From contig DGDR01000024.1 of the NCBI GenBank assembly GCA_002385545.1, positions 4,307-31,342 of the forward strand: a stretch of 27,036 nucleotides of DNA, given 5' to 3'. This document shows positions 1 through 6,684 of the stretch, piece after piece. The number at the start of each line of letters is the position of its first letter. Positions within the stretch are counted from its first letter, which is position 1. The DNA comes from Clostridium sp. UBA3947. Its GTDB lineage: Bacteria > Bacillota > Clostridia > Clostridiales > Clostridiaceae. The notes below the pieces were generated by a model. It saw only the letters and a list, made by a program, of their open reading frames with translations, searched no databases and was not told the origin of the DNA. A program made the position numbers and the translations under genes.

Positions 1-24
1 TCTTAACCGCTTGACCAAGGAGCC
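1..24 (-). tRNA. tRNA-Glu, 5' portion only (gene runs off the left edge)
   Basis: Read on the minus strand, the first bases are GGCTCCTTGGTCAAGCGGTT followed by AAGA. This is the acceptor 5' strand, D-stem and D-loop of a typical clostridial tRNA-Glu. The anticodon lies outside the window, so the identity rests on resemblance of the 5' third to known tRNA-Glu genes. A consensus sigma-A promoter lies upstream at 66-94. The tRNA may be the first of a cluster extending to the left. Confidence 0.72.
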
Positions 25-65
25 GTAATCTATTGCCGAAGCCGCCCCGCGGCCCGACATAGAAT

Positions 66-94
66 ATAATACAAGAAATCCACTATAGTGTCAA
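66..94 (-). promoter_or_regulatory. Sigma-A promoter of the tRNA gene
   Basis: On the minus strand TTGACA (89-94) is separated by exactly 17 bp from TATTAT (66-71). Transcription should begin near 57-59, about 34 nt before the tRNA. The initial transcribed region (about 31-60) is strikingly GC-rich for this genome and includes GCCGCGGGGCGGC, which can fold into a small hairpin. A GC-rich discriminator is typical of stable-RNA promoters under stringent control. Confidence 0.78.
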
Positions 95-117
95 CAACTT
101 TTTCAACTTTTTTATTT

Positions 118-495
118 TTATTTTTTTAGCCTGCTTAATTCCACTAATGCACAGCCTTCTACGGCTTCTATACTGTTCTCTTTACAATAATTGATTATTT
201 CCTCACTTTCTGCTCCAGGTTGGATAAGAATTTTGTCAATTCCTAGCTCCTTTGCTTCCTGAACCACCTTTATACCAGCCTTTGGGTTTATGCATAGGTC
301 TAGAACCTCTACCTTATAGGGTACCTCCTTAAGGCTAGGATATACTCCCTCCTGAGAAAGCCCTGGCTTCATGCCGCTAACCCTATAGCCTGCTTCCTCT
401 AGTCTCCTTTTAATTTTATAAGCATACTTTTCTTCATTAACAACATCTCCAGCCACTACCCAATTCTTGTATTCCATAAAAGCTGATGCACTCAT
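118..495 (-). CDS. CoA-binding domain protein (YccU-like)
   Basis: A small protein of 125 residues with the CoA-binding Rossmann-like fold found in YccU-type proteins. Visible landmarks are the N-terminal strand WVVAGD, the middle segment around VEVLDLCINP, the strand ILIQPGAESEEI, and the C-terminal VEGCALVEL where the family usually ends. Length matches the family. I prefer the ATG at 493-495 over the in-frame GTG at 502-504: GGGTGA sits 5 nt before that ATG, and the upstream PIN gene stops one base before it (TGAAATG), suggesting translational coupling. The biochemical role of the family is unsettled; binding of CoA or acyl-CoA is known for relatives, and any link to the PIN protein is inference. 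Confidence 0.85.
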   Translation of the reverse strand: MSASAFMEYKNWVVAGDVVNEEKYAYKIKRRLEEAGYRVSGMKPGLSQEGVYPSLKEVPYKVEVLDLCINPKAGIKVVQEAKELGIDKILIQPGAESEEIINYCKENSIEAVEGCALVELSRLKK

Positions 496-496
496 T

Positions 497-982
497 TCAT
501 TCACCCTTTCCTAATTCTCTATTTATTTCTAATATAAAGTCTTCTAAATTTAATACCCTTGACTGTCCTAGAATTAATATAGCACTATTATATATCTTTT
601 TGTCCTCTGTCACTAGGATATAATTATTATATCTCTTACATAAGGCAAGCAGCTTAAAATCATTGCTTGAAAGCTTATTTTCATTTACGTAATATATATT
701 CTTTCTTGGGTCTCTTTTGATTATGTCTATATTTTCATGCTCCTGCTCACTAATGTAAGTATCTACTTCAATAATATGATTTAGGAGCTTTAAAAACTTT
801 TCTGAAAGCACTGGCACTCCATCGAGTGCCCTATACTCTTTAACAGACAACTCTCCAGCTATGTTTCTAGATATTTTATAATCTATGCCCTCAGCTGCAT
901 CTATTTTATCCAATAGCTCTGGATACCTTTCCCATAGCCTTATAACTATATTACTATCTAAGAGATATTCTTTAACCTCCAT
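497..982 (-). CDS. PIN-domain putative ribonuclease
   Basis: A protein of 161 residues that looks like a PIN-fold nuclease. The N-terminal LLDSN places an acidic residue at D9, GELSVKE supplies E44, SSNDFKLLALC supplies D108, and LVTEDKK supplies the last acidic position near D126. This spacing is the usual PIN metal-binding quartet, giving an Mg/Mn-dependent RNase. VapC toxins share the fold but are usually near 130-140 residues and follow an antitoxin gene; none is present upstream. It has a good ribosome site (AGGGGAG, 8 nt before ATG) and ends one base before the preferred start of the CoA-binding gene, so the two are probably co-transcribed. A housekeeping RNA-processing or orphan toxin role are both possible. 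Confidence 0.75.
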   Translation of the reverse strand: MEVKEYLLDSNIVIRLWERYPELLDKIDAAEGIDYKISRNIAGELSVKEYRALDGVPVLSEKFLKLLNHIIEVDTYISEQEHENIDIIKRDPRKNIYYVNENKLSSNDFKLLALCKRYNNYILVTEDKKIYNSAILILGQSRVLNLEDFILEINRELGKGE

Positions 983-1168
983 AACATTACTCCCCTTCTA
1001 CAGCCCTGTTAGCATAGATACCTTCTTTTAAATAACTTCACCATTTATTTTATAGTATGTTCAATTAAATCATATTGATAAGCAAAAGACAATCTAATCT
1101 TTTATTAGTCTTTTCCAATTAAAGCTGATAAAATAAAGATAACAGTCTTAATTATAGGATGTGATTAT

Positions 1169-1984
1169 ATGAAAATTGCTTTAGCTCAGCTAGACATTGT
1201 CTGGGAGGATAAAGCCGCTAACCGATTAAAATGCGAAAACCTTGCAAGGCAGGCCTCGGAAGCCAATGTAGAGCTACTATTGTTCCCTGAAATGACTCTT
1301 ACAGGCTTTACAATGAATGTGCCTATGATGGGTGAAGAGCAAAATGGGGATACAACCCAATGGTTTCAGCAGCTTGCCAAGAAATATAGAGTAGCAGTTG
1401 GTTTTGGTGTTATTGAGAAAATACTTAAAGGGGATAAGGGAAAAAATAATTATATAATCGTAGATAAAGACGGTAAACTTCTTAGCTGCTATAGCAAGAT
1501 ACATCCCTTCTCCTTCGGTGAAGAAGCCCTTCACTATCAAGGAGGCACTAGTCTTGCCCTAATCTCTTATAAGCAATGGATTCTTTCTACCTTTATATGC
1601 TATGATTTAAGATTTCCTGAAATATTTCAAGCTGCTTCAAAAGAGGCCTCTATCATAACCATAGCAGCAAACTGGCCTGATGAACGAATACAGCATTGGG
1701 AGATTTTATTAAAGGCCAGAGCCATAGAAAATCAATGCTATATTGCTGGAGTAAACAGAACTGGTTGGGGCAATGGTATAAAATACTCTGGAGCCTCTAT
1801 GGTTGTAGACCCTCTTGGCAATGTTATTTCCCAGGCTGGCAGTGAGGAAGCCTTAATAATATGTGATATTAACCTAGAAAAGGTCTATAATATAAGAGAT
1901 AGCTTTAAATTAAAAAAGGATAGACGTGAAGATTTATATAAAAACCTTTATACTACAACGGAGTTGATTAATATTGAAACATAA
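1169..1984 (+). CDS. Carbon-nitrogen hydrolase, omega-amidase-like
   Basis: A nitrilase-superfamily enzyme of 271 residues. The catalytic triad is visible: E41 in FPEMTLTGF, K110 in YSKIHPFSF and C144 in FICYDLRFPE, with the extra glutamate of the family in FGEE (118-119). The sequence around the nucleophile and the WGNGIKYSGAS segment resemble YafV-type omega-amidases, which hydrolyse alpha-ketoglutaramate or alpha-ketosuccinamate in repair and salvage of transamination by-products. Cytoplasmic, no signal peptide. The stop overlaps the next gene by 11 bp, so both are one transcription unit. The exact amide substrate cannot be read from the sequence. Confidence 0.88.
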   Translation: MKIALAQLDIVWEDKAANRLKCENLARQASEANVELLLFPEMTLTGFTMNVPMMGEEQNGDTTQWFQQLAKKYRVAVGFGVIEKILKGDKGKNNYIIVDKDGKLLSCYSKIHPFSFGEEALHYQGGTSLALISYKQWILSTFICYDLRFPEIFQAASKEASIITIAANWPDERIQHWEILLKARAIENQCYIAGVNRTGWGNGIKYSGASMVVDPLGNVISQAGSEEALIICDINLEKVYNIRDSFKLKKDRREDLYKNLYTTTELINIET

Positions 1985-3272
1985 ATTATTAATAATAGGC
2001 GCTGGTGCTGCCGGCATTACTGCCGCTATCACCGCCAAGGATTATGGTGTAGATACGGCTATTATAGAAGGCAACGATAGGGTGGGAAAAAAGCTCTTAA
2101 CCACTGGTAACGGCCGATGTAATATTACAAACAAAACTATTGATGAAACCCTAAAAAGATATGAAGCATTAAAAGACAATGAAGCAACAGCCTATAGACT
2201 ACCTTATCACAGCAACAACAAGGACTTTTTTCTTCCAGTATTAAAATCCTTCACCGTAGAGGATACCATTAACTTCTTTTCTATGCTTGGGCTGCCCCTT
2301 ACCACATTAGAGGGCGGTAAAATGTATCCTTTATCCTTGCAAGCTTCTTCCGTATTGGATATATTGCGTATGGCTTTAGAGGAAAGAGAAATTCCTGTCT
2401 ACTGTGGAAATAAGGTAGTTGAAATCCAAGCCCTCAAATCTGGTTATAGGGTTAAAGCAAAAAATGCTGAATGCGAACAGCTATATACTTGCGAAAAGCT
2501 AATACTTTGCCCTGGTGGAAAATCCGCTGCAGCCACAGGTTCTGATGGCTCCGGCTATACCTTGGCAAAATCCTTAGGCCATACAATCATAACTCCCCTT
2601 CCAGCCCTAGTACAACTAAAGCTGGATTATAAAAATCTAAAGGCTCTTTCAGGCATAAAGTTTAATGGTGTTGCTGACATATTAGTAAACGGAGAAAGTC
2701 TTAGAAGTGAATTTGGAGAAATACTATTTACAGACTACGGCATATCTGGTCCACCAATTTTACAGCTTAGCCGCATAGCCTCTTCTAGCTTAAACGAAGG
2801 AAAGAAGGTTGAAATCCGTATTAATATGATGCCAGATACCAATACAGAGGACCTAGACAACTTTTTAGAAGGTCATAAGGCTATGTTTGGTCATAGAAGT
2901 ATGGTCTCTGCCTTTATTGGAATAATTAACAAAAAACTTATACCTATATTATTAAAGGAAGCACAGGTTGACAATATTCATAAGCCTCTCTGGGAGCTTA
3001 GCTGGAAGGAAAAGAAGGCTATAATGAAACTTCTCCAAAGCTGGACTTTCCCTGTCACTGGCACAAACTCCTTTGCCAATGCTCAGGTTACAGCTGGTGG
3101 TGTAGATACCAGAGAAGTAAAAGCGGACACCCTAGAGTCAAAATTACATAAGAACCTATACTTTGCTGGAGAAATATTAGATGTGGATGGAGACTGCGGA
3201 GGCTTTAATCTTCAATGGGCTTGGAGCTCAGGGGCTGTGGCAGGTCGCAGCTGTGCCAGTGAAAATAGCTAA
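1974..3272 (+). CDS. HI0933-family FAD-dependent flavoprotein
   Basis: A protein of 432 residues of the HI0933/YhiN family (NAD(P)/FAD-dependent oxidoreductase, aminoacetone-oxidase-like group). The N-terminus has the dinucleotide motif GAGAAG (9-14). It is followed by the family signature GKKLLTTGNGRCNITN, and the C-terminus carries YFAGEILDVDGDCGGFN, which contacts FAD. Length is normal. The start is TTG, with GGAG about 10 nt upstream, inside the end of the hydrolase gene. Relatives are widespread but physiologically obscure; the flavin fold is certain, the substrate is not. The overlap with the hydrolase suggests coordinate expression only. Confidence 0.88.
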   Translation: MKHKLLIIGAGAAGITAAITAKDYGVDTAIIEGNDRVGKKLLTTGNGRCNITNKTIDETLKRYEALKDNEATAYRLPYHSNNKDFFLPVLKSFTVEDTINFFSMLGLPLTTLEGGKMYPLSLQASSVLDILRMALEEREIPVYCGNKVVEIQALKSGYRVKAKNAECEQLYTCEKLILCPGGKSAAATGSDGSGYTLAKSLGHTIITPLPALVQLKLDYKNLKALSGIKFNGVADILVNGESLRSEFGEILFTDYGISGPPILQLSRIASSSLNEGKKVEIRINMMPDTNTEDLDNFLEGHKAMFGHRSMVSAFIGIINKKLIPILLKEAQVDNIHKPLWELSWKEKKAIMKLLQSWTFPVTGTNSFANAQVTAGGVDTREVKADTLESKLHKNLYFAGEILDVDGDCGGFNLQWAWSSGAVAGRSCASENS

Positions 3273-3377
3273 AGCCCTTTCCATAATGAGCTTATAGATT
3301 AAGAAAGCTAATATAATTTGCAAAACTTCCGATTTTCTATGGGTTAAATATAAGAAAACTCTTTTACTAGTACAAAT

Positions 3378-3460
3378 AAGACTGCTTTTGCATATTGTAA
3401 ATAGGAAGGTAATGACATTCATAAATTTAATGTCACCTAAATTTACAAGGAGGCAGTCTT
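3378..3460 (+). promoter_or_regulatory. Long interrupted stem-loop in the leader of the DUF3298 gene
   Basis: Four nested pairs of arms are visible. AAGACTGC (3378-3385) pairs with GCAGTCTT (3453-3460); TTGTAAAT (3395-3402) with ATTTACAA (3441-3448); AGG (3407-3409) with CCT (3436-3438); and TGACATT (3413-3419) with AATGTCA (3429-3435), around a 9-nt loop. The outer 3' arm runs into TTTTT and overlaps the ribosome site AAGGAGG (3447-3453) of the next gene. It could be an attenuator/terminator for the upstream operon, a translational gate, or a small inserted palindromic element. Confidence 0.6.
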
Positions 3461-3463
3461 TTT

Positions 3464-4177
3464 ATGTTTATTTCCAACACCTTTGATTGCTATTATTGTC
3501 CCTATATCAATAATATGTACCGTTTAGATTCACCAAGCAATCAAATATCAGTACGAACCAAAGATATTAAAAGTAGTAATGAAAAGATAAAAGAGGATTT
3601 AAGAATCCCAGTATTCCAAGGCCCTATAGCCCCAAATATATTACAGCTTATTAATTCTAATGTAAATAATGATATAATGGAATTCAAAAGGCAAATGGAA
3701 GAAGCCGCCAATGAAAACGCTGAAAGGGCAAGGAGAAATAATCAGCCAATAAATCCTTACCGTATATCTAATGTTTACGCGGTAACATACAATAAGAATA
3801 ATATTTTAAGCCTTTCCATTATATACGAACAGGTTATTAACAATAGAATCTATTATACAAGAACTACCTATAATTATGATATCCGAAGCGGCAGATCCCT
3901 TTCGGTACTAGACCTGTTTAAGCCAGGTATTAACGCCAAGGCCTTGATTAACACAGAAATTATGAAGGAGCTGGGCACCAATCCTCAAAAGTACTTCCCT
4001 GGAGCCATCAACAGCTTTAGAGGCATTGCAGATGACCAGCCCTTTTATATAGACAACACCGATTTGGTACTCTTTTTCCGCTTCAACGAAATCGCCCCAG
4101 CAGGCACAGACATTCCTACTATAAGAATACCCTTAGCAAAATTTAGAGATTCCCTAAAACCCCAACTACTACGCTGA
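3464..4177 (+). CDS. DUF3298/DUF4163-type protein
   Basis: A protein of 237 residues. The C-terminal half has the features of DUF3298: GRSLSVLDLFKPGIN, a helix with NTEIMKELG, then DQPFYIDNTDLVLFFRFNEIAP ending in a beta strand before IPLAKFRD. The middle (about 45-150) resembles the accompanying DUF4163 region. These domains occur in anti-sigma factors such as RsiV and in the polysaccharide deacetylase PdaC, usually outside the membrane. Here no signal peptide or membrane segment is visible, which is unusual; the N-terminus instead holds NTFDCYYCPYINNMY with two cysteines. The gene stands alone, with an AAGGAGG ribosome site buried in the stem-loop above. Function unknown. Confidence 0.8.
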   Translation: MFISNTFDCYYCPYINNMYRLDSPSNQISVRTKDIKSSNEKIKEDLRIPVFQGPIAPNILQLINSNVNNDIMEFKRQMEEAANENAERARRNNQPINPYRISNVYAVTYNKNNILSLSIIYEQVINNRIYYTRTTYNYDIRSGRSLSVLDLFKPGINAKALINTEIMKELGTNPQKYFPGAINSFRGIADDQPFYIDNTDLVLFFRFNEIAPAGTDIPTIRIPLAKFRDSLKPQLLR

Positions 4178-4192
4178 CAGCCATAAACAGAG

Positions 4193-4220
4193 GTAAGAGG
4201 TCAGAAGTCTGAGTTTAGAT
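4193..4220 (+). repeat. Heptanucleotide repeat outpost (4 units)
   Basis: Four 7-bp units in register: GTAAGAG, GTCAGAA, GTCTGAG, TTTAGAT. They are degenerate copies of GTCAGAD, the reverse complement of the unit in the array at 4263-4437, so they stand inverted to that array and could pair with it. Confidence 0.65.
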
Positions 4221-4262
4221 TTCTGGCCTTTCTTATCACCCTTCTACCATTTCACATATCGT

Positions 4263-4437
4263 ATCTAACTTTTTATATCTAGCCTCTCACATCACAAATC
4301 TGACTTTCGGCATCTAGCCTCTGACACTCAACCTCTGACATCCGACTTATGACCTCTGGCATCCGACCTCCCATATCCGACCTCTGACTTCTCACTTCTT
4401 ACTTCTGATCTCTGACATCCGACATCCAACCTCTGAA
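4263..4437. repeat. Tandem heptanucleotide array, 25 units
   Basis: This 175-bp stretch divides without indels into 25 consecutive 7-mers with consensus HTCTGAC (reverse complement GTCAGAD). Examples from 4382 on: CTCTGAC, TTCTCAC, TTCTTAC, TTCTGAT, CTCTGAC, ATCCGAC, ATCCAAC. The units vary at single positions but the register is never lost. A reading frame on the minus strand across it gives a Ser-Glu-Val-Arg-rich repetitive peptide that is only a by-product of the repeat. It is non-coding, between two convergent genes. Confidence 0.88.
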
Positions 4438-4444
4438 TCACTAT

Positions 4445-4526
4445 GTAGCTTTGTTTTAAGAAAGTGTTGATACGGCTTGTCCTATTTTCTTTCTTATCCG
4501 TCAACTCTTCTTTGAAACAAAGCAAC
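4445..4526 (-). repeat. 82-bp palindromic repeat element, full copy
   Basis: The 26-bp ends (4445-4470 and 4501-4526) are inverted copies of each other matching at 21 of 26 positions, both beginning GTWGCTTTGTTT on their own strand. Pairing continues inward with CGG/CCG. The minus-strand first 52 bp (4526-4475) align without gaps to 20171-20222 at 43 of 52 positions. This makes it a dispersed element of MITE-like or structured-RNA type. It has no coding capacity and no obvious target-site duplication. From its end to the stop of the thioesterase gene I see only the short heptad run at 4640-4667. Confidence 0.75.
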
Positions 4527-4639
4527 AGGGCAAAAAAAGCAACTACTATAGCTACTCTTAAAGGCTAGAAAATAAAAATTCATCAAAAGCCCTTGCCTGG
4601 CTATCTTCCCCACCATATTTACTAGCCGCCAACCCCCCC

Positions 4640-4667
4640 ATCTGACTTCTGACATCTGACCTCTATC
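4640..4667. repeat. Heptanucleotide repeat outpost (3-4 units)
   Basis: ATCTGAC, TTCTGAC, ATCTGAC, CTCTATC: four units in register, the first three matching the HTCTGAC consensus exactly. It ends 5 bp before the stop codon of the thioesterase gene (4672). Confidence 0.7.
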
Positions 4668-4671
4668 TTCG

Positions 4672-5430
4672 CTATCTGGCCTCCGTTAATTCCCAGCTTG
4701 TTTCCATCAAAGCCAATACATTTCCTTCCCTATCTTCTATACTGTGGTTACATAAAGCCCTGTTATCCTCTCGATTAATCTGAACCTTGGAGCTTATGGT
4801 GTCACCATACTTGGTTTCCTTCTGATAGGTTATTTTTATACTATTTATCTTATAGTTTAATATAAAATCAAGGGGCAGTACTTCTATTGCCCAAGAAGCA
4901 TATTTAGAATTGTTAACATGTTTATTGGTGTCTATATCTCCATATCTAACGTTAAAGATCTTTTCCTCATCTACAAACTCTAGCTTGGAGATATCGTCTA
5001 TATCAAGTATATCCTTGCAATCCTCCTCTATGCCATAAGCATCATAGAACTCCTTTTCTATCCTTACTGGTCTCCTTCTTTCTGTATTTAGTAAGAACCA
5101 GATAGACTTAGCCTCAGCTACTAGGTCTCCTTTTTCATTAAAGACCTCAAATGTTCTATAAGCATAAAATCTTCTAAAGCCATAGGGAGTAGTTTTAATT
5201 TTTATTTTATCACCATACTTAGGGTAGTTATGTATCTTTATGTCCCACTTATACAAAACCCAACCTAATTTATTAGCAGAAAGATAATCCATCCCTACTC
5301 CTAAAAGTTCACTTTGGCAGGTAGCCACATCCCCCAGAAAATCTATGAGGCTAGTTAGCTTCATTTGCCTTCTAAAATCTACTTCGTAGTAATGTATTTC
5401 ATATTCCTTAATCAAAACTTCCTTTTCCAT
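4672..5430 (-). CDS. Acyl-ACP thioesterase (FatA/FatB family)
   Basis: A cytoplasmic protein of 252 residues made of two hot-dog domains, as in bacterial acyl-ACP thioesterases (PF01643). The first domain opens with EYEIHYYEVDF and contains the helix LIDFLGDVATCQSELLGVG. The second opens with FNVRYGDIDTNKHVNNSKYASW, which carries the conserved Asp/Asn/His set of the active site. It hydrolyses acyl-ACP to free fatty acid and ACP. I take the ATG at 5428-5430: the in-frame GTG 11 codons upstream lies within AAAGGAGGTG, itself a ribosome-site sequence. A weaker AGGCGG lies 3 nt before the ATG. The strong AAAGGAGGTG is too far for normal use, so the start is not fully settled. Confidence 0.85.
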   Translation of the reverse strand: MEKEVLIKEYEIHYYEVDFRRQMKLTSLIDFLGDVATCQSELLGVGMDYLSANKLGWVLYKWDIKIHNYPKYGDKIKIKTTPYGFRRFYAYRTFEVFNEKGDLVAEAKSIWFLLNTERRRPVRIEKEFYDAYGIEEDCKDILDIDDISKLEFVDEEKIFNVRYGDIDTNKHVNNSKYASWAIEVLPLDFILNYKINSIKITYQKETKYGDTISSKVQINREDNRALCNHSIEDREGNVLALMETSWELTEAR

Positions 5431-5554
5431 AATCCGCCTAAGGCCATAAACCTTAAACCGCACCTCCTTTAAATAATTGTTTGTTATTGAAGTATTTTAC
5501 ATAAAACTGTATAATTACACTAATATTTTATCAAAGTGAAGGCAGGGGCTCAAA

Positions 5555-5587
5555 CAAAAAACCCTGAATAGACTTCAGGTTTTTTTG
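5555..5587 (-). terminator. Intrinsic terminator after the DUF1858 gene
   Basis: CCTGAA (5563-5568) and TTCAGG (5574-5579) form a hairpin with A/T-tract flanks; on the minus strand it is followed by GGTTTTTTG. It lies directly downstream of the DUF1858 gene. Confidence 0.75.
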
Positions 5588-5595
5588 TGATATAA

Positions 5596-5778
5596 TTACT
5601 TGTTAAGAGCTTCTAGAAGATCATCTACATCCATTCCATGAACCATAGCAGCCTGTTCGATAGTTTCAGCCTGTGATGCAGGGCATCCTACGCAACCCAT
5701 GCCAAAGTCCATGAGTATATCAATTTTATCTGGATAGTTTCTAACAACTTCTCCGATGGTAGTATCCTTAGTTATCAT
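5596..5778 (-). CDS. DUF1858 redox-disulfide domain protein
   Basis: A 60-residue protein consisting only of the DUF1858 domain, also known as the hybrid-cluster-protein-associated redox disulfide domain. The signature GMGCVGCPAS gives a CxxC pair. The N-terminal ITKDTTIGEVVRNYP and the C-terminal MDVDDLLEALNK are typical of the family. The start chosen is the ATG at 5776-5778, with AAAGG 9 nt upstream; an ATG two codons earlier has only 3 nt of spacing. The domain occurs in many anaerobes alone or fused to redox enzymes; a thiol-redox or metal-binding role is supposed but not proven. Single-gene unit with its own terminator. Confidence 0.85.
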   Translation of the reverse strand: MITKDTTIGEVVRNYPDKIDILMDFGMGCVGCPASQAETIEQAAMVHGMDVDDLLEALNK

Positions 5779-5879
5779 AGCCATCAACCTTTCTATTAGG
5801 ATTTTGACAAGCAATAATATCTTTTCATTACTATGTCTTAGAAATATTATAACTAACTGACCTTACAAATACAATATGA

Positions 5880-5899
5880 AAAAGTGCTAGGGCACTTTT
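5880..5899. terminator. Bidirectional intrinsic terminator
   Basis: AAAAGTGC, a 4-nt loop, then GCACTTTT: a perfect 8-bp stem with T runs on both strands. It lies about 90 bp downstream of the aromatic acid exporter-like gene on the minus strand. Confidence 0.75.
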
Positions 5900-5903
5900 A
5901 GAA

Positions 5904-5931
5904 AGTAGAGGTAAGATGTGAGAATTCAGAA
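5904..5931 (+). repeat. Heptanucleotide repeat outpost (4 units)
   Basis: AGTAGAG, GTAAGAT, GTGAGAA, TTCAGAA in register, matching degenerate GTCAGAD. It lies just beyond the terminator hairpin at 5880-5899 in non-coding DNA. Confidence 0.6.
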
Positions 5932-5987
5932 ATATGATAAAGTTTTATGGACATTTTTCTGCATATACCGTAAAGATAAGACTTTTG

Positions 5988-6452
5988 CTAGTCCTCCTCA
6001 TTTGGTTTTGGAGGTACTATAAATCTATTTATTATTAAGGCTACTATTATACCTATAAAGGTATCAATTAGTCTGTTAATACTATAATATAAAGGATCTC
6101 TATGGCCATCGTTTAGCATAATAGAAATAAAAACCACGCAAGCTATTGATATTGCATTCTTCCATTTTAATAGGTTGCATATATGAATTATGGCCATAAC
6201 TCCTAAGGTAAGTAATATAATATTGCCATGATATATCAAAGCAAAAACATATCCTATTACTGCTCCTAGAAAGGTTCCTAGCATTCTGTTTTTTCCTGCC
6301 TTAAAGGATGCTTCTACGGAGCTTTGCATTGCAATTACTGCAGCAACAGCAGAATAAAAAGGATACTCAAGCTTTAGCAATCTTGAAATAATCACGCATA
6401 CAAAAACAGCTAGTCCAGTTTTTATATTTCTCATGCCAATACCTAACTTCAT
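5988..6452 (-). CDS. Aromatic acid exporter-family membrane protein (FUSC/DUF939-like)
   Basis: A hydrophobic protein of 154 residues with about four to five membrane segments: near 11-27, 32-44, 57-75, 79-92 and 98-112, with a final one at about 127-146. The pattern GMRNIKTGLAVFVCVIISR, PFYSAVAAVIAMQSSVEASFKAG, then RMLGTFLGAVIGYVFAL is the hallmark of the N-terminal membrane half of the ArAE/FUSC family. Many Firmicute members are this short and lack the soluble C-terminal domain. A role in efflux of aromatic or related acids is inferred from the family only. Start: the ATG at 6450-6452 has AAGGAG 8 nt upstream, against 2 nt for an ATG two codons earlier. Confidence 0.82.
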   Translation of the reverse strand: MKLGIGMRNIKTGLAVFVCVIISRLLKLEYPFYSAVAAVIAMQSSVEASFKAGKNRMLGTFLGAVIGYVFALIYHGNIILLTLGVMAIIHICNLLKWKNAISIACVVFISIMLNDGHRDPLYYSINRLIDTFIGIIVALIINRFIVPPKPNEED

Positions 6453-6650
6453 TTGCATTTCTCCTTATTAACTTTTATATTATTATATCTCCTTATCCTT
6501 GTTCTGTCAGCATTTTTTCTTTTCCTACATCGAATTATATGATATCATAGTACTGTATATCTGATATTTGAAATAGCAATTTTATCATATAAATATTTCT
6601 ATAAACACTTATAATATGGTTTATGCTTATACTTAATTACTCTCAATAAT

Positions 6651-6684
6651 AGGAGGTGAATACCGGTCTAGTATCGGTAGCTAA
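6651..6684 (+). promoter_or_regulatory. Ribosome site of pgsA separated from its start by a hairpin
   Basis: AGGAGGTGA (6651-6659) is a near-perfect ribosome-binding sequence, but the pgsA ATG is 28 nt beyond AGGAGG at 6685. The gap contains TACCGGT (6661-6667) and ATCGGTA (6673-6679), which form a 7-bp stem with one G-U pair. An in-frame TAA immediately precedes the ATG, so no upstream start is possible. Folding the hairpin would bring the ribosome site to normal distance. Confidence 0.6.

Noticed and set aside
983..1168. Hidden antitoxin gene upstream of the PIN gene
   Set aside because: No open frame with a ribosome site is visible in the 186 bp; only an imperfect small inverted repeat (about 1087-1112).
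4263..4437. CRISPR array
   Set aside because: Units are 7 bp with no spacers and no cas genes nearby.
4328..4525. Minus-strand reading frame with a repetitive Ser-Glu-Val-Arg-rich peptide
   Set aside because: The peptide repeats every 7 residues because 7-bp units are read in triplets. It runs across the heptad array and palindromic element and has no convincing ribosome site.
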